The position numbers were made by a program, and so were the translations under genes. The notes under the pieces were generated by a model. That model saw nothing but the letters and a program-made list of their open reading frames with translations, did not search any database and had not been told where the DNA came from. A stretch of 64,000 nt of DNA from Clostridiales bacterium (GTDB taxonomy: Bacteria; Bacillota; Clostridia; Lachnospirales; Lachnospiraceae), in NCBI GenBank assembly GCA_018376135.1, contig JAHABX010000015.1, positions 21,358-85,357 on the forward strand, read 5' to 3'. Numbering within the stretch: position 1 is the stretch's first letter; each line of letters starts with the position of its first letter. This document shows positions 8,164-16,301 of this stretch, in pieces.

Positions 8164-8931
8164 TTACTCTTCTGCAAACGGAATAAATGCAATCTGCGCA
8201 TAGACATACTTCTCTATCACTGCATCTGCCTGTTCTTCACTGATAATTTCTGCATTTTCAGTATCATATTCGGATTCTGTCATATAATAATAGACCCAGG
8301 TCTCATCCTCACCGTTATAAGTCCAGGTAATAGCTTCCACTAAATCAAGCACGTCCCCCTCCAACGTAAAATAAGAGTTCGTACTTTCAAAAGCACTTCC
8401 GGATCCTTCATTGGCTATCATTCCGTTTTCGCACAAAAAGTATCTGTTTCGTTCCCACCCGTTCAATACATGAACCAGTTCCCCATCGGAAATTGTATAA
8501 ATATCGTAGATAATACCATCAAACCAGGAATCAGATTCGTCTGCATTTCCACCGAAAATCAGTTCGTCCGTTCCGTTTCCGTCAATATCATCTATGAGAT
8601 ATCCTAATGTGCCATAATCCCAATCTTTTTTCACATAAATAACACTGCTGAAATCGTAATTTTCCGGTTTTTCTCCATTATTTTTTACAGCACATTCTCT
8701 CGCAGCAGCTATCAATTCCTCATAATAGTCACGTTCTTCCGGCTGCGCCTGTTCCGGCGTCTGCTCCGGCTCTTCTTCCTGTTGCTGCACCTGTTCCGGC
8801 TCTTCTTCCTGCTCCTGCTGCTCCCCTTTGTTCGTTTCTGCCGCCATATGGACTGCTTCAGATTTCTGACAGCCTGAAATACCAAATATCATGATAAAAA
8901 CAATTCCTACAGAGAGTATTCTATTCCTCAT
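8164..8931 (-). CDS. Secreted lipoprotein of unknown function
   Basis: I do not recognise a named family. The 255-residue protein has a lipoprotein signal (hydrophobic 5-18, lipobox GISGC with Cys at about 21). A low-complexity Gln/Glu/Pro linker (about 38-70, several QQEEEPEQ-type repeats) comes next, then a globular C-terminal part. That part contains DIDGNGTDELIFGG, an Asp-rich calcium-binding-loop-like segment seen in VCBS/FG-GAP-like or other extracellular domains of Clostridia. AGGAGG precedes the ATG. It lies 15 bases downstream of holA, so it may be read from the holA transcript. The linker is a plausible spacer through the cell wall. Confidence 0.75.
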   Translation of the reverse strand: MRNRILSVGIVFIMIFGISGCQKSEAVHMAAETNKGEQQEQEEEPEQVQQQEEEPEQTPEQAQPEERDYYEELIAAARECAVKNNGEKPENYDFSSVIYVKKDWDYGTLGYLIDDIDGNGTDELIFGGNADESDSWFDGIIYDIYTISDGELVHVLNGWERNRYFLCENGMIANEGSGSAFESTNSYFTLEGDVLDLVEAITWTYNGEDETWVYYYMTESEYDTENAEIISEEQADAVIEKYVYAQIAFIPFAEE

Positions 8932-8946
8932 AACGACCTCCTAAGA

Positions 8947-9969
8947 TTAAATCCCCTGCGCACTGTATTTAACGATCAAAAGCTCCACACTGATCTGGTC
9001 TCCCATCTGCCCTGTCTTGACCCGTTCCTCTGTATCCACACAGTCCTCCACTGCCTGCCGAAGCTGCGCAGAAGAAAATCTCCTGCACTGAGTCATATAT
9101 TTACCCAGAGCGAAGGGCGGAACCCCTGCCCGCTTCGCCAGCTCTCCTTTTTCCAGCCCCTCTCCGGCAAGACCTTTCAACTGCAGCAACTGATTAAACT
9201 GCCTGGTGATCAGAAACAAAATACGCATGGGCGGCTCCTTCATGGCAAGAAGATCCGCATATAAGTCCAATGCCCTTCTCTGATTCTTCTCCGTAATCGC
9301 CTGTACCATATCAAAGATCCGGTTCTCCATCTGCTCTGTACAGACTGCCTTCACATCCTCTGTGGTAATGATATCCCTCCCATAGGTATAGCAGATCAGC
9401 TTCTCCAGTTCCCGGTCAATGTTCTCCATGTCGGTTCCTGTACATCCAAGAAAGGCATGCATGGTCTCCTCTGTAATATTCTTTCCTTCTTTTTTCAGAA
9501 GCCCCAGCACCCAGCGAGCAAGGGTACGTTCATCCTGGCGCTTAAATTCCACGATTCGCCCCACATTCTTAACTGCCTTCCAGACCCTGCCCCGCTTGTC
9601 CGTCTCCGTCTCCACCATGATAATACAGGTGCTCTCCGGAATCTCTCCGATATAATCCGCCAGCTCCGGACAGGCATTTTTCGCAAAGCCGCTGTCCTCC
9701 AGTATGATGACCCTGCGCTCCGCAAAAAACGGCATGGTCTCCGCCAGATCAATGACTTCCCTGGGATTGATTTTTCTTCCCTCGAAGGTCGCTGCATTCA
9801 TCGTATCCTCCGGATCCAGCAGTGCATCTCTGAGCTTCTTCTTGTACTGGTTCCGCAGATAGGCTTCCTCTCCTGTCAGCAGATAGATACGCTTAAACTG
9901 CCTGTTCTTGATGTCTTCCATTAACATTTTCATGTCCACTTCATTCCTCTTATCTTTTCCTGATGCCAT
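8947..9969 (-). CDS. holA: DNA polymerase III subunit delta
   Basis: Clamp-loader subunit that opens the beta sliding clamp. It is 340 residues, the normal length. It carries the N-terminal IYLLTGEEAYLRNQYKKKL segment (degenerate P-loop region), the middle AAA+ lid region and a C-terminal helical collar domain with LFLITRQFNQLL. The order comEC-holA-(rpsT) is the usual Firmicute arrangement, but here rpsT is about 5 kb away because of an insert. The ATG at 9969 follows GGGGG at a long spacing; an internal ATG 12 codons later is possible. Gap of 17 bases from comEC. Confidence 0.95.
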   Translation of the reverse strand: MASGKDKRNEVDMKMLMEDIKNRQFKRIYLLTGEEAYLRNQYKKKLRDALLDPEDTMNAATFEGRKINPREVIDLAETMPFFAERRVIILEDSGFAKNACPELADYIGEIPESTCIIMVETETDKRGRVWKAVKNVGRIVEFKRQDERTLARWVLGLLKKEGKNITEETMHAFLGCTGTDMENIDRELEKLICYTYGRDIITTEDVKAVCTEQMENRIFDMVQAITEKNQRRALDLYADLLAMKEPPMRILFLITRQFNQLLQLKGLAGEGLEKGELAKRAGVPPFALGKYMTQCRRFSSAQLRQAVEDCVDTEERVKTGQMGDQISVELLIVKYSAQGI

Positions 9970-9986
9970 TATAGCATGCCCCCAGA

Positions 9987-12203
9987 TTACTGTGAAGCAT
10001 CTTTGTATTCTCTCACCCGCACTTCATGCCCATCCGTCCACACACGAACCGCCCCGCTGTCCTTCGTTATATAGATCCGGCTTCCCACCTCTGTCAGCCG
10101 TTCCAGCGTCTCCTCTCCGGGATGTCCATACCGGTTTGTGGCACTGCAGGAGATCAGACTGACAGACGGGCGGATCCTGCTCAGAAATGTCTCTGCGGAG
10201 GAATGCCGGGAGCCATGATGGGCTGTTTTCAGCACCTCCACCTGACGGAGGCAGCCGGAGGATACCAGTTCTCTCTCTGTCTCTTCTCCAATATCTCCCG
10301 TCAGGAGCATCTGAAATTCTCCATACTCTGCCATAAGCACCAGCGACTGTTCATTCCGGTCCGTAAGACTCTCTTCTCTTCCTGGGGACAGACAGGTCAG
10401 GGAAAAATTCTCTTCTGCCAGGCTGTCTCCGGTTCCCATCAGGATGACCGGAATCTCTTCCTCTGTCAGGATCGCTTCCAGCTCCTCAAATGCTTCATCC
10501 TCCTTGGCCGGAGCGGCAAGCGCCACATGCCCGATCCGGATTCCGCCATCGCTTCTGCTGTCCTCCAAAAGCTCCTGAATCCCGCTGATATGATCCTGAT
10601 CCAAATGGGAGATCAGTACATAATCCAGCTCTCCCACCCCCTTCGATGCAAGAAAGGGAAGGATCCTGTATTTCCCCACATTTTTTACATTCAGACTTCC
10701 CCCATCCATGAGAAAGGTCGTACCTGCCGGACTTCTGAAGAAAAGACAGTCTCCCTGCCCCACATCCAGCATGGTAACCTCCAGCCCCGTATGGATCCGC
10801 AGGCAGAGAAGAAGCGCACACACCGTCAGTGCGCTCACGCCGCCTGCCGCCACCCTCCGGGACGGACGGAAAGGTTCCTTCTTCCTCCAGTATTTTGCCC
10901 TGCGCTTCTCCCGGTAGAAAAATATCAGCACAATGGTCAGGACGCTGTAATAAAGCATTACCTTCCAGGCTGGCGGAGTTCCTATATACAGCACCGATCC
11001 CGGAAGGGACAGGCATTTTTCTCCCATCCACTCATACAGACTGAGGATCAGATGACAAATTGCTCCGGGCAGCTTTGCCGCCGGAGGAAGACAAAGCCCC
11101 ACCGCTCCACAGGCAATTCCTGCGATCATCAGAACACTCATCAGAGGAATTGCGGCCAAATTTAACAAAACAGAATACAGGGGATATTCAAAGAAAAAGC
11201 AAAGAAGCAGGGGAAAGGTCACTGCCAGCACCGAAAGGCTGACGCTGACTGACTGTCCGGAACCTTTCATCTGTCTTTTATAAAGCGTCCAGACCGGCTG
11301 GATCAGTGCAATCGCCAGTACAGCCCCAAAGGAAAGCAGAAAGCCGCTCTGTCTGGCATTTACCGGATTCGATAACAGCAGGAGCAGTGCGGACACTCCA
11401 ATGGCAGTCAGCATATCGTAGGTCCTTCCGATCAGATCCGCCAGAATCGACAGGCTGCACATGACAACCGCCCGGATCGTGGAAACAGAAGCTCCCGTCA
11501 TCCATCCATAGGCACACAGAAACAACATGGAGGGAATGCCTGCCAGCACACAGGATCCGGTCAGTTTTTTCAGCAGGCGGTAAAATCCCATACCGATCAG
11601 CGATACATGAAGTCCTGAGATCGCCAGCAGATGGGAAATCCCGTTTCTCTGGTAAAACTCCTTCGTCTCCGGATCCAGCCCCTCCTTCTCCCCCAGTACC
11701 ATGGCACGCAGAAGGCTGCTGTCCCGCTCCCGGAGCGTCTCTTCATATACTCTGCCCACTCTTTTCTTCAGCCCCATCAGCCAGCTGCGTATCGGTGCCG
11801 GCTGTCCGCCGCATATGGATACACTGTCCGCATACACCGTATAAGCAATCTCTTTTCCTTCATAATAGAGTCTGCTGTCAAACTGACCCGGATTGGTTGG
11901 ATTTTCTATTGGGTAAATGGTTCCTGATAAGGATAGATCCGTTCCCACCGGATACTCCGTGGAATCGGTCATATATACGAGAAGATATTCTGTCTGAAAC
12001 TGTATCTCCTCATTTCGGACCTGACAGGTCCTGAGATATATCTGTGATTTTTCGTCTTTTGGTATCTGCCGGTCAACGCACCCGGTAACCTGAACCTGAC
12101 ATTTCCCCTGAATCCTTTGGGGCTCATAAAAGAGCCCCGCAGGCAGGAGCCAAAAAGCCAGGAATACCAGCAGCGCCAGACAGGCAGCTGACCGCTTTCT
12201 CAT
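9987..12203 (-). CDS. comEC: ComEC/Rec2-family DNA uptake channel
   Basis: Polytopic inner-membrane protein that would carry single-stranded DNA into the cytoplasm in natural transformation. The 738-residue protein is full length. It has an N-terminal signal/TM and OB-like DUF4131 region (about 1-200), then the Competence domain with many helices (NGISHLLAISGLHVSLIG at about 190). A metallo-beta-lactamase domain follows at about 490-735, with LDVGQGDC, the SHLDQDHISG ligand motif and KTAHHGSRHS. Its start overlaps the upstream GerMN lipoprotein stop by four bases (ATGA), so translation is coupled. With comEA it gives two of the core uptake proteins; competence itself is not shown. Confidence 0.95.
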   Translation of the reverse strand: MRKRSAACLALLVFLAFWLLPAGLFYEPQRIQGKCQVQVTGCVDRQIPKDEKSQIYLRTCQVRNEEIQFQTEYLLVYMTDSTEYPVGTDLSLSGTIYPIENPTNPGQFDSRLYYEGKEIAYTVYADSVSICGGQPAPIRSWLMGLKKRVGRVYEETLRERDSSLLRAMVLGEKEGLDPETKEFYQRNGISHLLAISGLHVSLIGMGFYRLLKKLTGSCVLAGIPSMLFLCAYGWMTGASVSTIRAVVMCSLSILADLIGRTYDMLTAIGVSALLLLLSNPVNARQSGFLLSFGAVLAIALIQPVWTLYKRQMKGSGQSVSVSLSVLAVTFPLLLCFFFEYPLYSVLLNLAAIPLMSVLMIAGIACGAVGLCLPPAAKLPGAICHLILSLYEWMGEKCLSLPGSVLYIGTPPAWKVMLYYSVLTIVLIFFYREKRRAKYWRKKEPFRPSRRVAAGGVSALTVCALLLCLRIHTGLEVTMLDVGQGDCLFFRSPAGTTFLMDGGSLNVKNVGKYRILPFLASKGVGELDYVLISHLDQDHISGIQELLEDSRSDGGIRIGHVALAAPAKEDEAFEELEAILTEEEIPVILMGTGDSLAEENFSLTCLSPGREESLTDRNEQSLVLMAEYGEFQMLLTGDIGEETERELVSSGCLRQVEVLKTAHHGSRHSSAETFLSRIRPSVSLISCSATNRYGHPGEETLERLTEVGSRIYITKDSGAVRVWTDGHEVRVREYKDASQ

Positions 12204-13111
12204 TCTATCAGCTCCTCATTTAACTCGAATACCGTGTCAAAGCTGATGCTTTCCCGGAACACCCTCTTCGTCTCTCCATTGATGCTGATCTGCACCTTAT
12301 TCGCATCTGTATTCTCGATCAGAGAATTGACAATGGAATAGACCGGGATACTTTCTGTTACATTATAGCCTGTCTCCATAAATCCTTCATCCAGATTCAC
12401 ATAACAGATCCCTTCTCGTACAGCCGTACTCACCAGCTTGGTCTTTTCCGGAATGGTCGGATAAGCACCGTCAAAGGGAGGACCTGCGATCAGACGCTCC
12501 ACGATCAGCTTCTCCAGGGAGATGTTACTGTTATATTCCAGTGCCACTCTCTGAGGCACCAGCTTATTTCCTTCCTTGTTCGTATAGTAGAGCGTCAGAT
12601 CCGCCGTCTTGTAGGCATTGATCTCCTCTCCCGCGTTCTCGATGAACTGCTCCTCATTCATGAGTCCCACTGCATTTCCGCCAAGATCCACCAGAGGCTG
12701 CTCTGCTACCCGAAATCCCACATAGTCAATACCCGGTACCTGACACAGCGTCCGCACCAGCGCCGCCCGGCACAGTACCTCATAGACCTTGGGCATATCC
12801 ATATACTCCACGGAAAAATCCAGATAGAGCTGATTATTCTCCACTGTATACCCGGTGATCCGTACATTTTCCGGAAGCACCGGCTTCAGCCCTTCGCTCT
12901 CCGGCTTTTCCTTCAGCGCCTCCAGGATCACCGGAAGAATGTCCTCCGTATTCTCTGCATCCAGCTCTCTGGTCTCATAATCCACCCGGGTCTCCTTCTG
13001 GTTCATATACCAGATCTTATACCCGTTCTCCTCTTCTTCACTCTGTTCTCCGCACCCTGTAAGGCAGAAGAGCATCATAAGCATGAAGAAGAGCCTTGTC
13101 CACATCTTCAT
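12200..13111 (-). CDS. GerMN-domain lipoprotein
   Basis: Lipoprotein of 303 residues with signal peptide and lipobox LTGC (Cys at about 20). Two GerMN (sporulation/spore germination) domains follow, about 40-150 and 165-295; each carries the pattern of a short '(I/L)YLDFS' or 'CYVNLDEGF' strand. GerM is needed in Bacillus for sporulation, helping SpoIIIA-SpoIIQ complex localisation, and for germination; other GerMN proteins are general envelope proteins. It lies 13 bases downstream of a sensor kinase gene and overlaps comEC. Being cotranscribed with an OmpR-type two-component system, it could act as that kinase's accessory lipoprotein; this is inference. Confidence 0.88.
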   Translation of the reverse strand: MKMWTRLFFMLMMLFCLTGCGEQSEEEENGYKIWYMNQKETRVDYETRELDAENTEDILPVILEALKEKPESEGLKPVLPENVRITGYTVENNQLYLDFSVEYMDMPKVYEVLCRAALVRTLCQVPGIDYVGFRVAEQPLVDLGGNAVGLMNEEQFIENAGEEINAYKTADLTLYYTNKEGNKLVPQRVALEYNSNISLEKLIVERLIAGPPFDGAYPTIPEKTKLVSTAVREGICYVNLDEGFMETGYNVTESIPVYSIVNSLIENTDANKVQISINGETKRVFRESISFDTVFELNEELIE

Positions 13112-13124
13112 CTTCTATCCTCCC

Positions 13125-14576
13125 CTACGCAATATACCGAAGCGGTATTCTCACGGTAAATGTTGTCCCCTCGCCCACAGTGCTCTGTACCTTTATGGCG
13201 CCTCTGTGCGCGATAATGGCGCTTCTCGTGATGGCAAGCCCAAGTCCTGTGCCGCCGATCTCCCGGGAATGGGACTTATCTACCCGGTAAAATCTCTCAA
13301 AAATATTGTCCAGGGATTCCTGCGGGATCCCCATTCCGGAATCACTCACCTTCACATAGAAAAACTTGTGATCCGCATCCAGAGAAACTCTCACCCATCC
13401 GTTTTCTTTGTTATATTTGATCGCATTTTCCACCAGATTGGAAAATGCCAGAGAAAGCTTTGTGGCATCAATCTCTGCACTGACACTCCGGTTGCTCTCG
13501 AACACCATCTCCACATTGGCACGACCGGCAATGGGACGCAGACGCTTCAGGATCTGCTCCAGGAAATCGTTCACATCCACTACCGCCACATTCAGCTCCA
13601 TGGTCTTCCGGTCCATCTTGACCAGGGTCAGAAGATCGGAAATGATCGTATTCTCACGATCGATCTCCTCCGCAATATCCTGCATAAATTCCTGATACAG
13701 CTCTACAGGCGCCCCTTCCTGCACCAGAAGCGAATCCGCCAGCACCTTCATGGAGGTCAGAGGGGTCTTCAGCTCATGAGAGACATTGGACACAAACTCC
13801 TGCCGGGATTCCTCCACGGTCCGCAGCTTTGCCAGCATCTCATTAAAGGTATTGGATATATTTTCCATCTCGGTACAGTCATAAATATCCAGCTCTCCGT
13901 CCAGAGAACCCTCCAGAAGACCTCCGATCGACTGGTTCATACGACGCAGAGGCTTCACAAGCCAGCTGGACAGAAGGATCGCCAGCACAAGCACACACAG
14001 ACCTCCGGAGACCATCCAGATCTCCGTGGAGGTATGCAGATCATCCATCCTTGCCCGCAGACTGTCCGTAGACGCACTGGCAAGGATCACACCGATCGCC
14101 GTCTTACTTCCTTCCTCACCTGCCATGATCGGTACGGTCAGCTCGATAAAGCGGCCGCTTACATAGTGGTTCGTGCTCTCACCCTTGAAGCATTTGACCA
14201 CTTCCTCTGCTACCATGGTACGGCCTTCCTCCAGCTCATGGGTATCCTCCACGATCTGAAAATCCCGGTCAATAATAATGATCCTGCCGTCATACAGATT
14301 CGCAAGCTGTATCAGTTCACTTTCCAGAACCTCATTGTCCTGATTCTCCATATAACCGCCGCTGCTGAGCTGTGTCGCCAGAATCTGGCACTGGTTGCTC
14401 ACATCATTCCCCAGTCGGGTCAGAGACTGCTTCTCATAGGAGGTCAGGATCGCCTCCGAAAGAATCAGGGATGGAATCGTTCCGATCAGGAACAAAAGCA
14501 CCATGATCCGGAAGTTCAGACTCCGGAAGAACCTGCCCCCGGACTGTTTTTTTTCCTTTGTATTCAACCTAAACAT
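13125..14576 (-). CDS. Sensor histidine kinase (HAMP, HisKA, HATPase)
   Basis: Membrane sensor of 483 residues. TM1 lies at about 23-43, an extracytoplasmic sensor domain at 47-185, TM2 at about 186-206 and HAMP at about 206-258. The phospho-acceptor His267 lies in FVSNVSHELKTPLTS, and a HATPase domain follows with the N box NLVENAIKYN and DSGMGIPQESLDNIFERFYR. It resembles WalK/PhoR-type kinases but lacks an obvious PAS domain between HAMP and HisKA. Its start overlaps the stop of the cognate response regulator by eight bases. The signal is unknown; linkage to GerMN, comEC and comEA suggests an envelope-related input. Confidence 0.93.
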   Translation of the reverse strand: MFRLNTKEKKQSGGRFFRSLNFRIMVLLFLIGTIPSLILSEAILTSYEKQSLTRLGNDVSNQCQILATQLSSGGYMENQDNEVLESELIQLANLYDGRIIIIDRDFQIVEDTHELEEGRTMVAEEVVKCFKGESTNHYVSGRFIELTVPIMAGEEGSKTAIGVILASASTDSLRARMDDLHTSTEIWMVSGGLCVLVLAILLSSWLVKPLRRMNQSIGGLLEGSLDGELDIYDCTEMENISNTFNEMLAKLRTVEESRQEFVSNVSHELKTPLTSMKVLADSLLVQEGAPVELYQEFMQDIAEEIDRENTIISDLLTLVKMDRKTMELNVAVVDVNDFLEQILKRLRPIAGRANVEMVFESNRSVSAEIDATKLSLAFSNLVENAIKYNKENGWVRVSLDADHKFFYVKVSDSGMGIPQESLDNIFERFYRVDKSHSREIGGTGLGLAITRSAIIAHRGAIKVQSTVGEGTTFTVRIPLRYIA

Positions 14577-15258
14577 TAAAGTAATATCCTACTCCCCATT
14601 TGGTATGTACGTATTTGGGTTCACTTGGATTCTGTTCAATCTTCTCGCGAAGTCTCCGGATATGCACATCCACAGTCCGTACATCACCGGGATAATCATA
14701 GCCCCATACCGCATTGAGCAGATGATCCCTGCTGTATACCTTATTCGGGTTCAAGGCCATCAGTTCCAGAAGGTCAAACTCCTTGGCTGTCAGATTGATC
14801 TCTTTTCCTGCAATATTCAGCCTGCGGCTTTCGCAGTCCAGATGAAAATCTCCCTTCTCCACGCCTCTGCGGACTTCCTTTTCCGGTGCCTTTTTCTTCG
14901 TCCGGCGCATGATCGCCTTGATCCTTGCCTTTACCTCCAGAATATTGAAGGGCTTGGTAATATAATCATCTGCACCGTATTCCAGCCCCAGTATCTTATC
15001 CATATCGTCACCCTTCGCCGTCAGCATCACCACCGGCGTACTGGAAAACTCCCGCATCTGCTGGCATACCTCGAACCCGGTCAGCTTCGGCAGCATCACA
15101 TCCAGAAGAATGATATCGTACTCCTCTTCACGGATCTTCTGAAGCGCCTCCTCACCGTCATAGGCACAGTCCACTTCCATTCCATCCTGTTCCAGGCTGA
15201 ACCGGATCCCCTTTACAATCAACTTCTCATCATCAACCACTAATACTCTCTGTCCCAT
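14569..15258 (-). CDS. OmpR/WalR-type response regulator
   Basis: Response regulator of 229 residues. The receiver domain (about 4-115) has VVDDE, phospho-acceptor Asp53 (LLDVMLPK), TAKGDD and the K of ITKPF. A winged-helix effector domain (about 130-228) ends VDVHIRRLREKI...YVHTKWGVGYYF. The ATG at 15258 lies six bases after GAGG. A TTG at 15270 is in frame but would leave the ribosome binding site inside the coding region. It is cotranscribed with and overlaps the kinase gene, so the two form one system. The close match of its C-terminus to WalR is family-level only; target genes are unknown. Confidence 0.94.
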   Translation of the reverse strand: MGQRVLVVDDEKLIVKGIRFSLEQDGMEVDCAYDGEEALQKIREEEYDIILLDVMLPKLTGFEVCQQMREFSSTPVVMLTAKGDDMDKILGLEYGADDYITKPFNILEVKARIKAIMRRTKKKAPEKEVRRGVEKGDFHLDCESRRLNIAGKEINLTAKEFDLLELMALNPNKVYSRDHLLNAVWGYDYPGDVRTVDVHIRRLREKIEQNPSEPKYVHTKWGVGYYFNV

Positions 15259-15266
15259 TTTCCACC

Positions 15267-15731
15267 TCAATGAACTGTAATCTTATCCTGTATCTTTGAA
15301 AATATGCCTTCCTTGATTCCCGGAATCTGCATAATATCCTCTATTCTTGAAAATCCTCCCTGCCGGGTCCGGTACTCGATGATCGCCTTTGCACGGCTCT
15401 CGCCCACTCCCTTCAGCGTCATCAGCTCCTCCATGCCTGCCGTATTCAGATTCACCTTCCCGTCATCCGAAGTCTCCGGCTGCTCTGCATCCGGCTGCCC
15501 CTCAGGCAGGGAAGCTTTGCCGTCTGCCGCTTCCGTCTCTTCCCCGGATACAGCAGCCGTGTCATCCTTCTCCTTTGGCACCTCCGGCACCCCGTCTTCG
15601 CAGCGAAATGCCAGCTCCTCCTTTCCTCCCACTGTCAGACCGCACAGTGACAGACTGCATCCTGTCAGAAAGGTGCAGAAGAAAAGAACCATGATCCCCA
15701 TGGGAACCATGCCTGCTCTTTGGTATTTCAT
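15267..15731 (-). CDS. comEA: ComEA-like helix-hairpin-helix DNA-binding lipoprotein
   Basis: Competence-type DNA receptor of 154 residues. The N-terminus has a hydrophobic segment ending in the lipobox FLTGC, suggesting a lipid anchor instead of the single TM helix of Bacillus ComEA. A Glu/Asp/Pro-rich spacer follows. The C-terminal HhH pair (about 92-153) begins VNLNTAGMEELMTLKGVGES and contains IEYRTRQGGF and MQIPGIKEG, the classic ComEA pattern. AGGAGA precedes the ATG. It lies just upstream of the two-component pair, whose start is within nine bases of its stop, so they are likely cotranscribed. Confidence 0.9.
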   Translation of the reverse strand: MKYQRAGMVPMGIMVLFFCTFLTGCSLSLCGLTVGGKEELAFRCEDGVPEVPKEKDDTAAVSGEETEAADGKASLPEGQPDAEQPETSDDGKVNLNTAGMEELMTLKGVGESRAKAIIEYRTRQGGFSRIEDIMQIPGIKEGIFSKIQDKITVH

Positions 15732-15812
15732 GCCCGTCTCCTCTCCGGGAGAAAAGTCTTCTATGTCCTGCTTTTATTTTAGCGGACTTGCGTGGGAAAC
15801 ACAAGTGCAATC

Positions 15813-16247
15813 TTAAGTTTCCCACTCAAACAGGACCACTCCTGCCACAGCCACCAGAAGACCGATCAGCTTCCGCCAGGAAAATGCTCCTTTGTCCACG
15901 CCAAACATACCGAAGAGCTCCACTCCCCAGGAAATCGTAAGCTGAGCGATCACGATCAGCATGGTTGCCTTCGCAGGTCCCAAAGATGACATACTCTGAA
16001 TGACCGTATACGTAATGAATGCCCCGAATACCCCTCCCAGCAGCATATACCTGGGGTTCACCTTCCCGATCGTCAAAAGACCCGTCCGGTCAAAGACCGC
16101 CCAGACAGCAAGACAGGTAAGAAGTGCGGAGAACTGTACCCAGGAAGCAGATACCCACACACTGCTCTGCTTTGTCACCTCGGTATTGAACACTCCCTGA
16201 AGACTCATAAGGGCGCCGGAAATCAGCGCAATAAAAATTCCAATCAT
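15813..16247 (-). CDS. DMT-family transporter of the YdcZ (DUF606) type
   Basis: Small membrane protein of 144 residues with about five hydrophobic helices. YdcZ/DUF606 proteins are half-size members of the drug/metabolite transporter superfamily, and their substrates are not established. The N-terminus (ISGALMSLQGVFNTEVTKQ) and the central GGVFGAFITYTVIQSMSSLG fit this family. AAGGAGGTCC precedes the ATG, an unusually strong site. A typical DUF606 transporter can work as a homodimer or with a paralogue; no paralogue is nearby. It lies 54 bases downstream of the orphan solute-binding protein. Confidence 0.82.
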   Translation of the reverse strand: MIGIFIALISGALMSLQGVFNTEVTKQSSVWVSASWVQFSALLTCLAVWAVFDRTGLLTIGKVNPRYMLLGGVFGAFITYTVIQSMSSLGPAKATMLIVIAQLTISWGVELFGMFGVDKGAFSWRKLIGLLVAVAGVVLFEWET

Positions 16248-16301
16248 AAGGACCTCCTTTTCTCTTAAAGTTTATCCTTCTGATTGGAATTCTATGCATC
16301 T

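Noticed and set aside
13083..14579. Plus-strand open frame of 498 codons opposite the sensor kinase gene
   Set aside because: It is antisense to a gene with intact kinase motifs and has no ribosome binding site; its His/Leu/Gln-rich translation is typical of a shadow frame.
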